Shown piece after piece: positions 26,996 through 35,384 of a DNA stretch of 64,000 nucleotides. Position 1 is the first letter of the stretch. The number at the start of each line of letters is the position of its first letter. The translations under genes and the position numbers were made by a program. The stretch is from Halotalea alkalilenta (lineage in GTDB: Bacteria > Pseudomonadota > Gammaproteobacteria > Pseudomonadales > Halomonadaceae). The notes beneath the pieces were generated by a model. That model was not told the DNA's origin and searched no databases. It was given only the letters and a program-made list of their open reading frames with translations. The stretch spans positions 3,286,001 through 3,350,000 of the forward strand of contig NZ_CP015243.1 in the NCBI RefSeq assembly GCF_001648175.1, written 5' to 3'.

Positions 26996-28279
26996 TCAGG
27001 CAGCCTGGCGGCGCTTGAACAGTTCGCGGAAGACCGGATAGATATCGCTTGCCTCGACGATCTGCTGCATCGCGAATCGCTTGCCATGCCGCTCGGCGAC
27101 CCGGGTGTACTCCTCCCACAGCGCCTGGTGGGCGTGGGGCGTGATCTCGACGTAGGCGAAGTAGCGCAAAAGCGGCATCAGCTTGTCGTCGAGCAGTCGC
27201 CGGCAGCTGACCGAGTCATCGTCCCAGTTGTCACCATCCGAGGCCTGGGCGACGTAGAGATTCCAGTCACCCGGCGGATAGCGCTCCTCGATCACCTCGT
27301 GGAGCAGCCCGAGGGCGCTAGAGACGATGGTCCCGCCGGTCTCACGGGAGTAGAAGAACTCCTCCTCGTCCACCTCCTTGGCCGCGGTGTGGTGGCGAAT
27401 GAACACCAGCTCGACCCGCTCGTAGTTACGCTCGAGGAACAGGTAGAGCAGCAGGAAGAAACGCTTGGCGATGTCCTTGTGCGCCTGGGTCATCGAGCCG
27501 GAGACATCCATGATGCAGAACATCACCGCCCGATTGGATGGCTGGGGCTGGTCGGCCAGCTGGTTGTAGCGCAGGTCGTAGGTATCGATGAACGGCACCG
27601 CCTCGAGCCGCTTCTCGAGCGCCTCGATCTCCCCCTTGAGCTCCCGGATCCGTGATGGGTTGCGCAGCACCGGGTCCTTGCGTTCCTCCTCGTCGAGCGC
27701 CTCCTGGGCCTCGCGCAGCGCACGACGAATCGGCGCGCGCATCGCGATGCGCCGGGCATAGGCCTCGCGCATCGAACGCACCACGTTCATCCGCGCGGGC
27801 ACTCCGTCTCGCCCGACGCCTGCCCGTACCGGACGCACCTCGCGCATGTCGACCAGCTGCTTGCGCTCGAGATGCGGCAGCTCCAGCCCGTCGAAGACGA
27901 AATCGAGAAACTCCTCGCGCGAAAGAGAGAAGGCGAACTCGTCCATGCCTTCGCCCTGGTTCGACGCGCGGCCATCGCCGCTGCCGTTCCCCCCACCGCC
28001 GCCGCTGGGCCGGCGCAGGCGATCACCGGTAACGAACTCCTTGTTGCCGGGGCTGACGACGGTGCGATTGCCGCCCTGCCCATGGCGGAACACCGGTTCA
28101 GAGATGTCGCGGGCAGGAATGCTGACCTTCTCGCCGCGCTCCATGTCGGTGATCGAGCGTCGGTTGATCGACTCCTCCACCGCGCGCTTGATGTGACTGC
28201 GGTAGCGGCGCAGGAACCGCTGCCGGTTGACTGCGCTCTTGTTGCGGGCATTGGCCCGCCGATCGATGAAGTAACTCAT
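26996..28279 (-). CDS. yeaH: YeaH/YhbH family protein (DUF444), von Willebrand A-like
   Basis: 427 aa beginning [15 protein letters not shown] as in E. coli YeaH. It contains [10 protein letters not shown] (a MIDAS-type VWA motif), [18 protein letters not shown] and [12 protein letters not shown] glycine-rich linker [11 protein letters not shown] follows residue ~85. The partner of the PrkA-type kinase YeaG, possibly a substrate or scaffold. The start at 28279 is taken from homology; GGAGG lies nine bases upstream. The in-frame ATG two codons earlier is less likely. Confidence 0.93.
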   Translation of the reverse strand: MSYFIDRRANARNKSAVNRQRFLRRYRSHIKRAVEESINRRSITDMERGEKVSIPARDISEPVFRHGQGGNRTVVSPGNKEFVTGDRLRRPSGGGGGNGSGDGRASNQGEGMDEFAFSLSREEFLDFVFDGLELPHLERKQLVDMREVRPVRAGVGRDGVPARMNVVRSMREAYARRIAMRAPIRRALREAQEALDEEERKDPVLRNPSRIRELKGEIEALEKRLEAVPFIDTYDLRYNQLADQPQPSNRAVMFCIMDVSGSMTQAHKDIAKRFFLLLYLFLERNYERVELVFIRHHTAAKEVDEEEFFYSRETGGTIVSSALGLLHEVIEERYPPGDWNLYVAQASDGDNWDDDSVSCRRLLDDKLMPLLRYFAYVEITPHAHQALWEEYTRVAERHGKRFAMQQIVEASDIYPVFRELFKRRQAA

Positions 28280-28355
28280 GCACATCCACCTCCCTTGCAG
28301 AGACCAGCGCGCCTTCGTTGACCTCGAAGCGCGACGGCGAAGGGTGCCGGAAGGG

Positions 28356-28413
28356 GCCGCCGGTCCCGCTACACGCCGGGACCGGCGGCACGCAGGCGGG
28401 GGCTACCCCCGCC
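28356..28413. repeat. Two successive hairpins between yeaG and yeaH
   Basis: A 13-bp perfect stem (28356-28368 with 28377-28389) is followed at once by an 8-bp stem (28395-28402 with 28406-28413, loop CTA). They fill the 146-bp spacer after the yeaG stop on the minus strand. Neither has a T-run, so they look like mRNA-stabilising or processing structures, or an attenuator, rather than a full terminator. Confidence 0.8.
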
Positions 28414-28425
28414 GCGGCGCCGCCG

Positions 28426-30345
28426 CTACTGCGACTTGCGCACTCGCAGGTACCACTCCGAGAGCAGTCGCACCTGCTTCTCGGTGTAGCCTCGCTCGAC
28501 CATTCGCGCGACGAAGTCCTCGTGCTTCTTGCGATCGGAGTTGGACGCCTTGGCATTGAAGGAGATCACCGGGAGCAGCTCCTCGGTGTTGGCGAACATC
28601 TTGTGCTCGATCACCCCTTTGAGCTTCTCGTACGACTGCCAGCTCGGATTGCGGCCGTTGTTCTGCGCCCGGGCACGAAGCACGAAATTGACCACCTCGT
28701 GACGGAAGTCCTTGGGATTCGAGATGCCTGCCGGCTTCTCGATCTTCTCGAGCTCCTCGTTGAGCGATTGACGGTTGAACAGCTCGCCGGTCTCGGGCTC
28801 GCGGAACTCCTGATCCTGGATCCAGAAGTCGGCGTAGGTGACGTAGCGGTCGAAGATGTTCTGCCCATACTCACTGTAGGACTCGAGGTAGGCGGTCTGG
28901 ATCTCCTTGCCGATGAAGTCGACGTAGCGCGGCGCCAGGTACTCCTTGATGAAGCGCAGGTAGCGCTCGTGGGTCTCCTTGGGCAGCTGCTCCTGCTCGA
29001 TGCGCTGCTCGAGCACGTAGAGCAGGTGCACCGGGTTGGCCGCCACCTCGTGAGTGTCGAAGTTGAACACCCTGGAGAGGATCTTGAAGGCGAAACGAGT
29101 CGAAAGCCCTTCCATCCCCTCGTCGACCCCGGCGGCGTCGCGATACTCCTGGATCGACTTGGCGCGGGGATCGGTATCCTTCAGGTTCTCGCCGTCGTAG
29201 ACCCGCATCTTCGAGTAGACGTTGGAGTTCTCCGGCTCCTTGAGCCGCGAGAGCACCGAGAACTGCGCCAGCATACGCAGCGTATCCGGCGCGCAAGGCG
29301 CCTTGGAGAGCGAGGAGTGCTCGAGCAGCTTTTCGTAGATCTTCATCTCTTCGGTGACGCGCAGCGTATAGGGCACCTTGACGATGTAGACGCGGTCGAG
29401 AAACGCCTCGTTGTTGCGATTGTTGCGGAACTGCTGCCATTCCGACTCGTTGGAGTGCGCCAGCACCACCCCGTCGAACGGGATTGCCCCCATGCCTTCA
29501 GTCGGGTTGTAGTTGCCCTCCTGGGTCGCGGTCAGCAGCGGATGGAGCACCTTGATCGGTGCCTTGAACATCTCGACGAACTCGAGCAGCCCCTGGTTGG
29601 CGCGGCACAGCCCGCCTGAGTAGCTGTAGGCATCGGGGTCGTCCTGGGAGAACATCTCGAGCTTCCTGATGTCGATCTTGCCGACCAGCGCGGAGATGTC
29701 CTGGTTGTTGTCATCGCCCGGCTCGGTCTTGGCGATCGCCACCTGGTTGAGCCGCGAGGGCATCAGCTTGACCACCTTGAAACGGGTCAAATCGCCACCG
29801 TACTCCTTGAGCCGTTTGGCGGCCCAGGGCGACATCAGCGAGCGCAAGTAGCGCCTCGGGATGCCGTACTCCTTCTGCAGCAGCTCGGCATCCTCGGGAC
29901 CGAACAGCCCGAGCGGGGATTCGTAGACGGGTGAATCCTTGATCGCATAGAAGGGCACTGTTTCCATCAGCGCCTTGAGACGCTCGGCGAGCGACGACTT
30001 GCCGCCACCGACGGGACCAAGCAGATAAAGGATCTGCTTGCGTTCCTCGAGCCCCTGAGCTGCATGGCGGAAATAGGAGACGATCTGCTCGATCGCCTCT
30101 TCCATGCCGTAGAACTCTTCGAAGGCCGGATAACGGCGAATCAACTTGTTCGAGAAAATGCGCGAGAGGCGCGAATCCCTGGACGTATCGATCACCTCCG
30201 GTTCCCCGATCGACATCAGCATCCGTTCGGCCGCGCTGGCGTAGGCCCCGGGCTCCTGCCGGCAAAGCTCCAGGTACTCCTGAAGGCTCATCTCTTCCTG
30301 CTGAGCCCGCTGATAGCGATTCTGCACATGATCGAAGATGCTCAT
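28426..30345 (-). CDS. yeaG: PrkA-type serine protein kinase YeaG
   Basis: 639 aa, the usual length. An AAA+ domain with Walker A GPVGGGKSSL (residues 110-119) precedes the PrkA C-terminal kinase region, with DRVYIVKVPYTLRVTEEMKIYEKLL and QNNGRNPSW segments. A cytoplasmic stress kinase that acts with YeaH in RpoS-dependent starvation adaptation in E. coli. It leads a yeaG-yeaH-spoVR unit; the hairpins after it could make it the most expressed of the three. Confidence 0.95.
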   Translation of the reverse strand: MSIFDHVQNRYQRAQQEEMSLQEYLELCRQEPGAYASAAERMLMSIGEPEVIDTSRDSRLSRIFSNKLIRRYPAFEEFYGMEEAIEQIVSYFRHAAQGLEERKQILYLLGPVGGGKSSLAERLKALMETVPFYAIKDSPVYESPLGLFGPEDAELLQKEYGIPRRYLRSLMSPWAAKRLKEYGGDLTRFKVVKLMPSRLNQVAIAKTEPGDDNNQDISALVGKIDIRKLEMFSQDDPDAYSYSGGLCRANQGLLEFVEMFKAPIKVLHPLLTATQEGNYNPTEGMGAIPFDGVVLAHSNESEWQQFRNNRNNEAFLDRVYIVKVPYTLRVTEEMKIYEKLLEHSSLSKAPCAPDTLRMLAQFSVLSRLKEPENSNVYSKMRVYDGENLKDTDPRAKSIQEYRDAAGVDEGMEGLSTRFAFKILSRVFNFDTHEVAANPVHLLYVLEQRIEQEQLPKETHERYLRFIKEYLAPRYVDFIGKEIQTAYLESYSEYGQNIFDRYVTYADFWIQDQEFREPETGELFNRQSLNEELEKIEKPAGISNPKDFRHEVVNFVLRARAQNNGRNPSWQSYEKLKGVIEHKMFANTEELLPVISFNAKASNSDRKKHEDFVARMVERGYTEKQVRLLSEWYLRVRKSQ

Positions 30346-30669
30346 CGAAGCCTCCCGGGCTTACCGTCCCTTCCCAAAGGCGGCGAACCGCCCGGACGGT
30401 GATTACAGTGGTTTACCGCACAAGCCATACTCCTACCCGCGTTTCATCAATGCCTCCCGGCAGAAACGATCGGGAGTCGAGGGGGCGATCCCGCCGCCCC
30501 AAGGAGCACGACCTTGGCCGTACTCACATAATCACTACAGCACAATGACGGCGAATGCCAAGGGCATAAACGTCGGTCTCAGCGCGCGCCTACCTAACCA
30601 GGTGCAAAAAGAGTGCCCAATGCACTGCGACGGGCAGCACTTTTCTTCCCTTTGCGCCATCGTCGTGCG
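30346..30669. other. Gap upstream of yeaG
   Basis: 324 bp with no gene. It should carry the yeaG promoter; no confident -10/-35 was found, though AT-richer sequence occurs at 30400-30430. An inverted repeat GGCG-AA-CCGCC lies near 30380-30392. The far end holds the ltaE terminator. Confidence 0.5.
30606..30641 (-). terminator. Rho-independent terminator after ltaE
   Basis: Stem AGTGCCC (30612-30618) with GGG..CACT (30632-30641), interrupted by a 3-nt bulge; on the minus strand it is followed by CTTTTT. It starts 29 bp after the ltaE stop. Confidence 0.55.
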
Positions 30670-31779
30670 TCATCCGGCGCTTTGCATCCCGACGCCGGCC
30701 AATCCCGCGCGAACGTCCTCGAGCAGCGCATCGACCGCTTCCTTGCTGGTATCCCAAGCGCAGACGAAGCGTGCCCCGCCGTCACCAATGAAGGTATAGA
30801 ACGTCCAGCCCTTGTCCTTCAGGTAGCGCTGCGCTTTCGCTGGCAGATCAACGAATACCGCGTTTGCCTGTACCGGAAACATCGGGGTGAGGCCAAGTTG
30901 CTCCAAACCAGTTCCGAGATGGCGTGCCATGGCGTTAGCATGCACCGCATTAGTGCACCAAGCACCGGTTTCGATCAGCCCGAGCCAAGGCGCGGCGATG
31001 AAACGCATCTTGGAAGCCAGCTGCCCCGCCTGCTTGCAGCGGTATTCGAAGCCTCGGGCCAGCTCGCGATCGAAGAAGATCACCGCTTCACCGACCGCGG
31101 TACCGTTCTTGGTACCCGAAAAGCACAGCACATCGACCCCGGCTTCCCAGCTCAGCGCCCGAGGCGGCAGATCGAGCGCGGCGCAGGCGTTGGCAAAGCG
31201 CGCACCATCCATGTGCACCTTGAGTCCATGCCGGTCCGCCATTTCACGTAGCGCTGCGAGCTCATCGGGACGATAGAGAGTGCCCACCTCGGTGGACTGG
31301 GTAATCGACAGCGCTCGCGGCTGCGGGTAGTGGATGTCCCGCCGACGCACCACCATGCGTTCGACGTCCAAAGGCGCCACCTTGCCATCGTCGCCGGGTA
31401 CGCTGAGCAGCTTGGCACCATTGGAGAAGAACTCCGGCCCGCCACATTCATCGGTTTCGATATGGGCGAGCTGATGACAGATCACCGACTGATAGGGCTG
31501 GCAGAGCGTCGCCAAGGCCAACGAGTTCGCCGCGGTGCCATTGAACACGAAGAACACTTCGCAGTCGGTCTCGAACAGCTCACGGAAGCGGTTAGAAGCA
31601 CGCGCGGTCCAGTCGTCGTTACCGTAGGCAGGCACATCGCCTCGATTGGCTGCGAGCAGATATTCAAGCGCCTGAGGGCATATTCCCGAAGTGTTGTCGC
31701 TGGCGAGAAAACGCGGCGAGGCGGCCTGATCCGACAATTCGTGCCGTGTCTGCCGACTGCCGGTTGGATCCTTCGTCAT
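30670..31779 (-). CDS. ltaE: Low-specificity L-threonine aldolase family protein
   Basis: 369 aa, PLP-dependent fold type I. Seen: FLASDNTSGICPQALEYLL, HMDGARFANACAAL and the PLP-lysine segment CFSGTKNGTAVGEAVIFF. It cleaves threonine/allo-threonine to glycine and acetaldehyde. The ATG at 31779 has GAGGT nine bases upstream. Monocistronic, divergent from the LacI-type regulator. The protein is of the longer bacterial subgroup (about 350 aa) rather than the E. coli LtaE length of 333. Confidence 0.88.
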   Translation of the reverse strand: MTKDPTGSRQTRHELSDQAASPRFLASDNTSGICPQALEYLLAANRGDVPAYGNDDWTARASNRFRELFETDCEVFFVFNGTAANSLALATLCQPYQSVICHQLAHIETDECGGPEFFSNGAKLLSVPGDDGKVAPLDVERMVVRRRDIHYPQPRALSITQSTEVGTLYRPDELAALREMADRHGLKVHMDGARFANACAALDLPPRALSWEAGVDVLCFSGTKNGTAVGEAVIFFDRELARGFEYRCKQAGQLASKMRFIAAPWLGLIETGAWCTNAVHANAMARHLGTGLEQLGLTPMFPVQANAVFVDLPAKAQRYLKDKGWTFYTFIGDGGARFVCAWDTSKEAVDALLEDVRAGLAGVGMQSAG

Positions 31780-31901
31780 GACGGTTCGACCTCGTAACTA
31801 TCCGTAAATTCCCCGCCGTGACGCCATCGCCGCCGACGATCGCGCCACGGCGTTTCGATGCAGGCGGCCAAGGCCACCATAACCCCAAGTTACGCCTGTC
31901 A

Positions 31902-31913
31902 TCATTCGAATGA
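31902..31913. promoter_or_regulatory. Palindrome TCATTCGAATGA, candidate LacI-family operator
   Basis: Perfect 12-bp inverted repeat with the central CG usual for LacI-family operators, 123 bp upstream of ltaE and about 310 bp upstream of the regulator. Which gene it controls is unknown. Confidence 0.35.
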
Positions 31914-32193
31914 CATCCCCCTCGGGCGCCTGAGCCCAGGAGGCACGGTCACCATGGTGCCCGCCGGCAGCAAGACGGAACGAGGCGTGGTCTCTGTGGC
32001 ATGGCGGGATATGACGTAGGACGAGCGCGGGCACGGCGTGCCCCTCTTTTTCGACCGCGGGGTGAAATCGGTCCCTCGAGATTCACCGCGACATACGCCG
32101 GCCCTGAGGCGTCTTCGCCGATGGTCGAATTCCGCCGCTTCTAAGCGCTGGACTAGAGTGTCAGCCAACCTCGGGATTGGAACGCCCGCGATC

Positions 32194-32207
32194 TGAAATC
32201 GTTACCA
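32194..32207. promoter_or_regulatory. TGAAATCGTTACCA, candidate autoregulatory site of the PtxS-like regulator
   Basis: Its left half resembles the Pseudomonas PtxS operator TGAAACCGGTTTCA and it has a central CG, but only 4 of 7 symmetric positions pair. It lies 15-28 bp before the regulator's ATG, where a repressor could block its own expression. Confidence 0.3.
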
Positions 32208-32221
32208 GGAAGGCCTTCGCC

Positions 32222-33286
32222 ATGGATAGAGTCAGAGGCGCGCTCGCGCAGCGCAGCAAGCGCATCACCATCCACGAGGTCGCCGAGGACGCAGGAGTTT
32301 CCAAGACCAGCGTCTCGCGCTATCTCGGCGAAGAACGCAAGCTGCTCTCCGAGACGCTGCAGATACGCATCGAAGCCTCCATCGCGCGCCTCGGCTTCCG
32401 ACCCGATCGCATCGCCAGCAGCCTGCGCGGAAGGCGTACCCGGCTGATCGGCATGGTCGTGGCCGACATCACCAACCCCTACACGGTGATGATGATGCAC
32501 GGCGTCGAAACCGCCTGCCGACGACTCGGCTATACCCTGGTGGTATGCAACACCGACCGGGACGCCGAACTCGAACGCAACCATCTGGAAGTGCTGCGCG
32601 CCTACAGCGTCGAAGGACTAGTGATCAATACCCTCGGCCAGGAGCGCGAGACACTGCACCAGTTGGTCGAAGAAGGTCTACCGATCGTGCTGGTCGACCG
32701 CCGGGTGGAAGGCCTCGATGTACTCACCGTCGGCCTGGACAATCGCCAAGCGATCCGGCTCGGCCTCGACCACTTGGTCGAGTGTGGTTTCAAGGAGGTG
32801 CTCTACATCACCGAACCACTGGCGGGGATCAGTTCACGCCGCGAGCGGGTCGAAGCCTTCGAAACGCAGATCCGGGCACGCTCGGGCCAGCTCACCGGCG
32901 CGCTGCTGACGCTGGATGGGGATCATCAGGATCAAGCGCTGATCTCGAGGCTCGATCGAATGCTGCACGAGGCAACGGCGCCGGCGGCGGTGTTCTGCGC
33001 CAACGCACCGGTGACGCTACGAGTCTGTCAGGCGCTCGATCGTCTCGGCGCATTGAAAGACGTCGGGCTGATCGCGATCGATGAGCAGGACTGGTCTGCG
33101 CTGGTCGCAGGCGGAATCACCACTCTCGCCCAGCCCACCGACGCGATCGGCGAAGCAGCGATGACCGCCCTGGTCCACGGCGGGCACGATGGGGATGGCG
33201 AGCTTTCCCATCGCGTGTTTCCAGCCACGCTCAAGCCTCGCGGTTCGACCACCGCCCGCGCCAAGCCGATGCACTCCAACGCTTGA
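32222..33286 (+). CDS. ptxS: LacI-family repressor, PtxS-like
   Basis: 354 aa. N-terminal HTH: KRITIHEVAEDAGVSKTSVSRYLGEE, with a hinge helix around RIASSLRGRRT, then a periplasmic-binding-protein-like sensor domain (LIGMVVADITNPYTVMMMHGVE). It starts at 32222, after AGGAAGG. It heads the kguE-kguK-transporter-kguD group in the same order as Pseudomonas ptxS-kguEKTD, where PtxS represses 2-ketogluconate genes and 2-ketogluconate is the inducer. The symbol rests on this synteny; other KDG/gluconate LacI regulators look similar. Confidence 0.75.
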   Translation: MDRVRGALAQRSKRITIHEVAEDAGVSKTSVSRYLGEERKLLSETLQIRIEASIARLGFRPDRIASSLRGRRTRLIGMVVADITNPYTVMMMHGVETACRRLGYTLVVCNTDRDAELERNHLEVLRAYSVEGLVINTLGQERETLHQLVEEGLPIVLVDRRVEGLDVLTVGLDNRQAIRLGLDHLVECGFKEVLYITEPLAGISSRRERVEAFETQIRARSGQLTGALLTLDGDHQDQALISRLDRMLHEATAPAAVFCANAPVTLRVCQALDRLGALKDVGLIAIDEQDWSALVAGGITTLAQPTDAIGEAAMTALVHGGHDGDGELSHRVFPATLKPRGSTTARAKPMHSNA

Positions 33287-33352
33287 TCCATGCCGCTAGC
33301 GGATGCCGGAAGCGCCCGTCAGCCCCCAAATGACCGACCAGGATAGATATCG

Positions 33353-34138
33353 ATGAGTACACCCGTCTTCGTCTGCACCTCTTCTTTCGGCGCCCGTTAC
33401 GTGCGCCAGCACGGGCAGGCCCATGCGGCACGGCTGGCGCGCGACGCCGGTGCCAGTGGCGTGGAGATCCGCCAGGAGCTGATCGATCTGCGCGACCAGC
33501 CCTTGTCCCGACTCGGTGCCGATATCGCCGAACTGGGGCTCGATTGCCACTACTCGAGCACCGAGCTGCTCTGGCTCGGCGAGCATCTCAATGACCGCAT
33601 CGAAGAGTCGATCGAGGTCGCGCAGACGCTGGGCGCCAAGCTATTGAAGGTGGCGATAGGAAATCTGCCGGAGCGCGAGGAGGTACGCGACGAGACGCTG
33701 GCCAAGCTCGATCGGATGCTCGAAGGCCGCTCGCTCGTGCTTGCGCTCGAGAACGACCAGACCCCAAGAGCTGGCACGCCCGAGGCGCTGCTGGGGGCGC
33801 TCGACGCATTCGATCGCGCGGGCATTTATGTCGGCATCACTTTCGATATCGGCAACTGGCGCTGGCTCGGCATCAATGCCCACGATGCGGCACAGATGCT
33901 CGGCGAGCGCGTGATCTACGTGCACTGCAAGGGGGTGGTCCAGCGCCAGCAGTCGCTTCATGCCACTCCCCCGAGCGCGCTGGAACTCGCCGAATGGTCG
34001 GCCTATTGGCATCAGTTCCCAGCGCAGGTGGCACGCAGCATCGAGTTTCCGCTGGTCAGCAGCGACGATATCGATCACCCCGATGAGACCCTGGTCGCCG
34101 CCGCGCGCCCGTGGATCGAGCGCCTCGCCCACTTCTGA
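33353..34138 (+). CDS. kguE: Sugar phosphate isomerase/epimerase family protein, KguE-like
   Basis: 261 aa TIM barrel of the xylose isomerase-like/AP endonuclease 2 family. Features: GASGVEIRQELIDLRD early, LALENDQTPRAG in the middle and GITFDIGNWRWLG with Asp/Asn metal-site residues. The first structural gene of the kgu set in Pseudomonas has this fold; its exact reaction is not established. AGGA precedes the ATG by nine bases. Confidence 0.78.
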   Translation: MSTPVFVCTSSFGARYVRQHGQAHAARLARDAGASGVEIRQELIDLRDQPLSRLGADIAELGLDCHYSSTELLWLGEHLNDRIEESIEVAQTLGAKLLKVAIGNLPEREEVRDETLAKLDRMLEGRSLVLALENDQTPRAGTPEALLGALDAFDRAGIYVGITFDIGNWRWLGINAHDAAQMLGERVIYVHCKGVVQRQQSLHATPPSALELAEWSAYWHQFPAQVARSIEFPLVSSDDIDHPDETLVAAARPWIERLAHF

Positions 34139-34227
34139 AACAAAGCTCATCCGCGGCGAAGGGACGAGCGCCAGAGCTTTTCCCTCGCCTTCCCGGGTCA
34201 TCTTGAACTGGCAAAGGAACCGTTACC

Positions 34228-35235
34228 ATGACTCCATCGCATCGCCATTCCACCAGCGCGGTCGAAAGCGATTTCGACTACGACGTCGCCGGCTTCGGCG
34301 AAAGCATGGCGCTGTTCACCGCCCAGCAGGCGGGCGATCTGGCCCAGGCGACGCAGTTCGAGAAAAGCGTCTCCGGCGCCGACAGCAACGTCGCCACGGG
34401 GCTGGCCCGCCTCGGGTTCAAGGTGCTCTGGCACTCTCGCGTCGGCGCCGACAGCTTCGGGCGTTTCATCATCGACGCCCTGCAGCGCGAAGGCATCGAT
34501 TGCTCACCAGTGAGCACCGACGACGACGCCCCCACCGGCTTCCAGATCAAGTCGCGTCGCGAGGACGGTAGAGACCCCGAGGTCGAGTCGTTTCGTCGGG
34601 ACACCGCGGCCAGCCGGATGTCGATCGACGATATCGACGACCGCCTGCTCCGCGCTCGTCACCTGCACTGCACCGGGATTCCTCCCGCGCTTGGCCCGCG
34701 CGCCCGTGAGCTGAGCCACGAGGCGATGCGCCGCATGCGCGCGGCGGGGCGAAGCATTTCCTTCGACACCAACCTGCGCCCGGGACTGTGGCCCGACCGC
34801 GCGACCATGGTGGCGGAGGTCAACGCCCTCGCCTGCCTCGCCGACTGGGTGCTGCCCGGCATCGAGGAAGGGCGGCTCCTGACCGGCCACCAAACCCCCG
34901 AAGCGATCGCCGACTTCTATCTCGCGCGCGGCGTGAAGCAGGTGGTCATCAAGCTCGGCGCCGACGGCGCCTTCTACAAGGATGCCAGCGGCGAGCGCTT
35001 GCGCCAGCCGCCGATTCCGGTCGCCCAGGTGGTCGACACCGTGGGCGCCGGGGATGGCTTTGCCGTCGGCTTCATCAGCGCCCGCCTCGACGGACTGGAC
35101 GCCGCCGCCGCGGTGCTGCGCGGTGCGCTGATCGGGGCGCGCCAGGTGCAGGTACTCGGCGACAGCGCCGGCCTGCCGGATCGCGCCGCGCTGGAGCAGC
35201 TGCTAGCCGCCCGTCCGGTGACCAGCCCGGCCTGA
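34228..35235 (+). CDS. kguK: 2-Ketogluconate kinase (PfkB family)
   Basis: 335 aa ribokinase-like sugar kinase. The N-terminal FGESMALFTAQQAGDLAQA and GADSNVATGLARLGF bind sugar; the C-terminal DTVGAGDGFAVGFI holds the catalytic Asp. In this operon the expected reaction is 2-ketogluconate plus ATP to 2-keto-6-phosphogluconate. Sequence alone cannot exclude 2-keto-3-deoxygluconate kinase (KdgK), but the neighbouring 2-ketoaldonate reductase favours KguK. AAGGA precedes the ATG. Confidence 0.78.
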   Translation: MTPSHRHSTSAVESDFDYDVAGFGESMALFTAQQAGDLAQATQFEKSVSGADSNVATGLARLGFKVLWHSRVGADSFGRFIIDALQREGIDCSPVSTDDDAPTGFQIKSRREDGRDPEVESFRRDTAASRMSIDDIDDRLLRARHLHCTGIPPALGPRARELSHEAMRRMRAAGRSISFDTNLRPGLWPDRATMVAEVNALACLADWVLPGIEEGRLLTGHQTPEAIADFYLARGVKQVVIKLGADGAFYKDASGERLRQPPIPVAQVVDTVGAGDGFAVGFISARLDGLDAAAAVLRGALIGARQVQVLGDSAGLPDRAALEQLLAARPVTSPA

Positions 35236-35384
35236 ATCTCTTCTACCCCGGTCGGTGTCGCCCAAACAGGCAATGCCGGCAGGTCGCCCCAGCAGGACCA
35301 GTGACGGCGCCCAACGATACCGCCTACCAGCGTAGCGAGCGCCTTCTCGACTCTCATCCGCGTGATGGCACGGAGACTATTTCC

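Larger units (their letters stand above)
31780..32221. other. Divergent intergenic region ltaE / ptxS-like regulator
   Basis: 442 bp with no supportable gene. It contains candidate LacI-family operators: a perfect 12-bp palindrome with central CG at 31902-31913, a TGAAATCGGT half site at 32063-32072, and TGAAATCGTTACCA at 32194-32207 just before the regulator's start. Confidence 0.5.

Noticed and set aside
28356..28413. Rho-independent terminator splitting yeaG from yeaH
   Set aside because: Neither stem is followed by a T-run on the minus strand, so it is listed as a structured spacer rather than a terminator.
34788..35384. Long N-terminal extension of the MHS transporter
   Set aside because: The extension overlaps kguK in another frame and is Arg/Pro/Ala-rich shadow sequence; the ATG at 35385 with GGAG gives a normal-length transporter.
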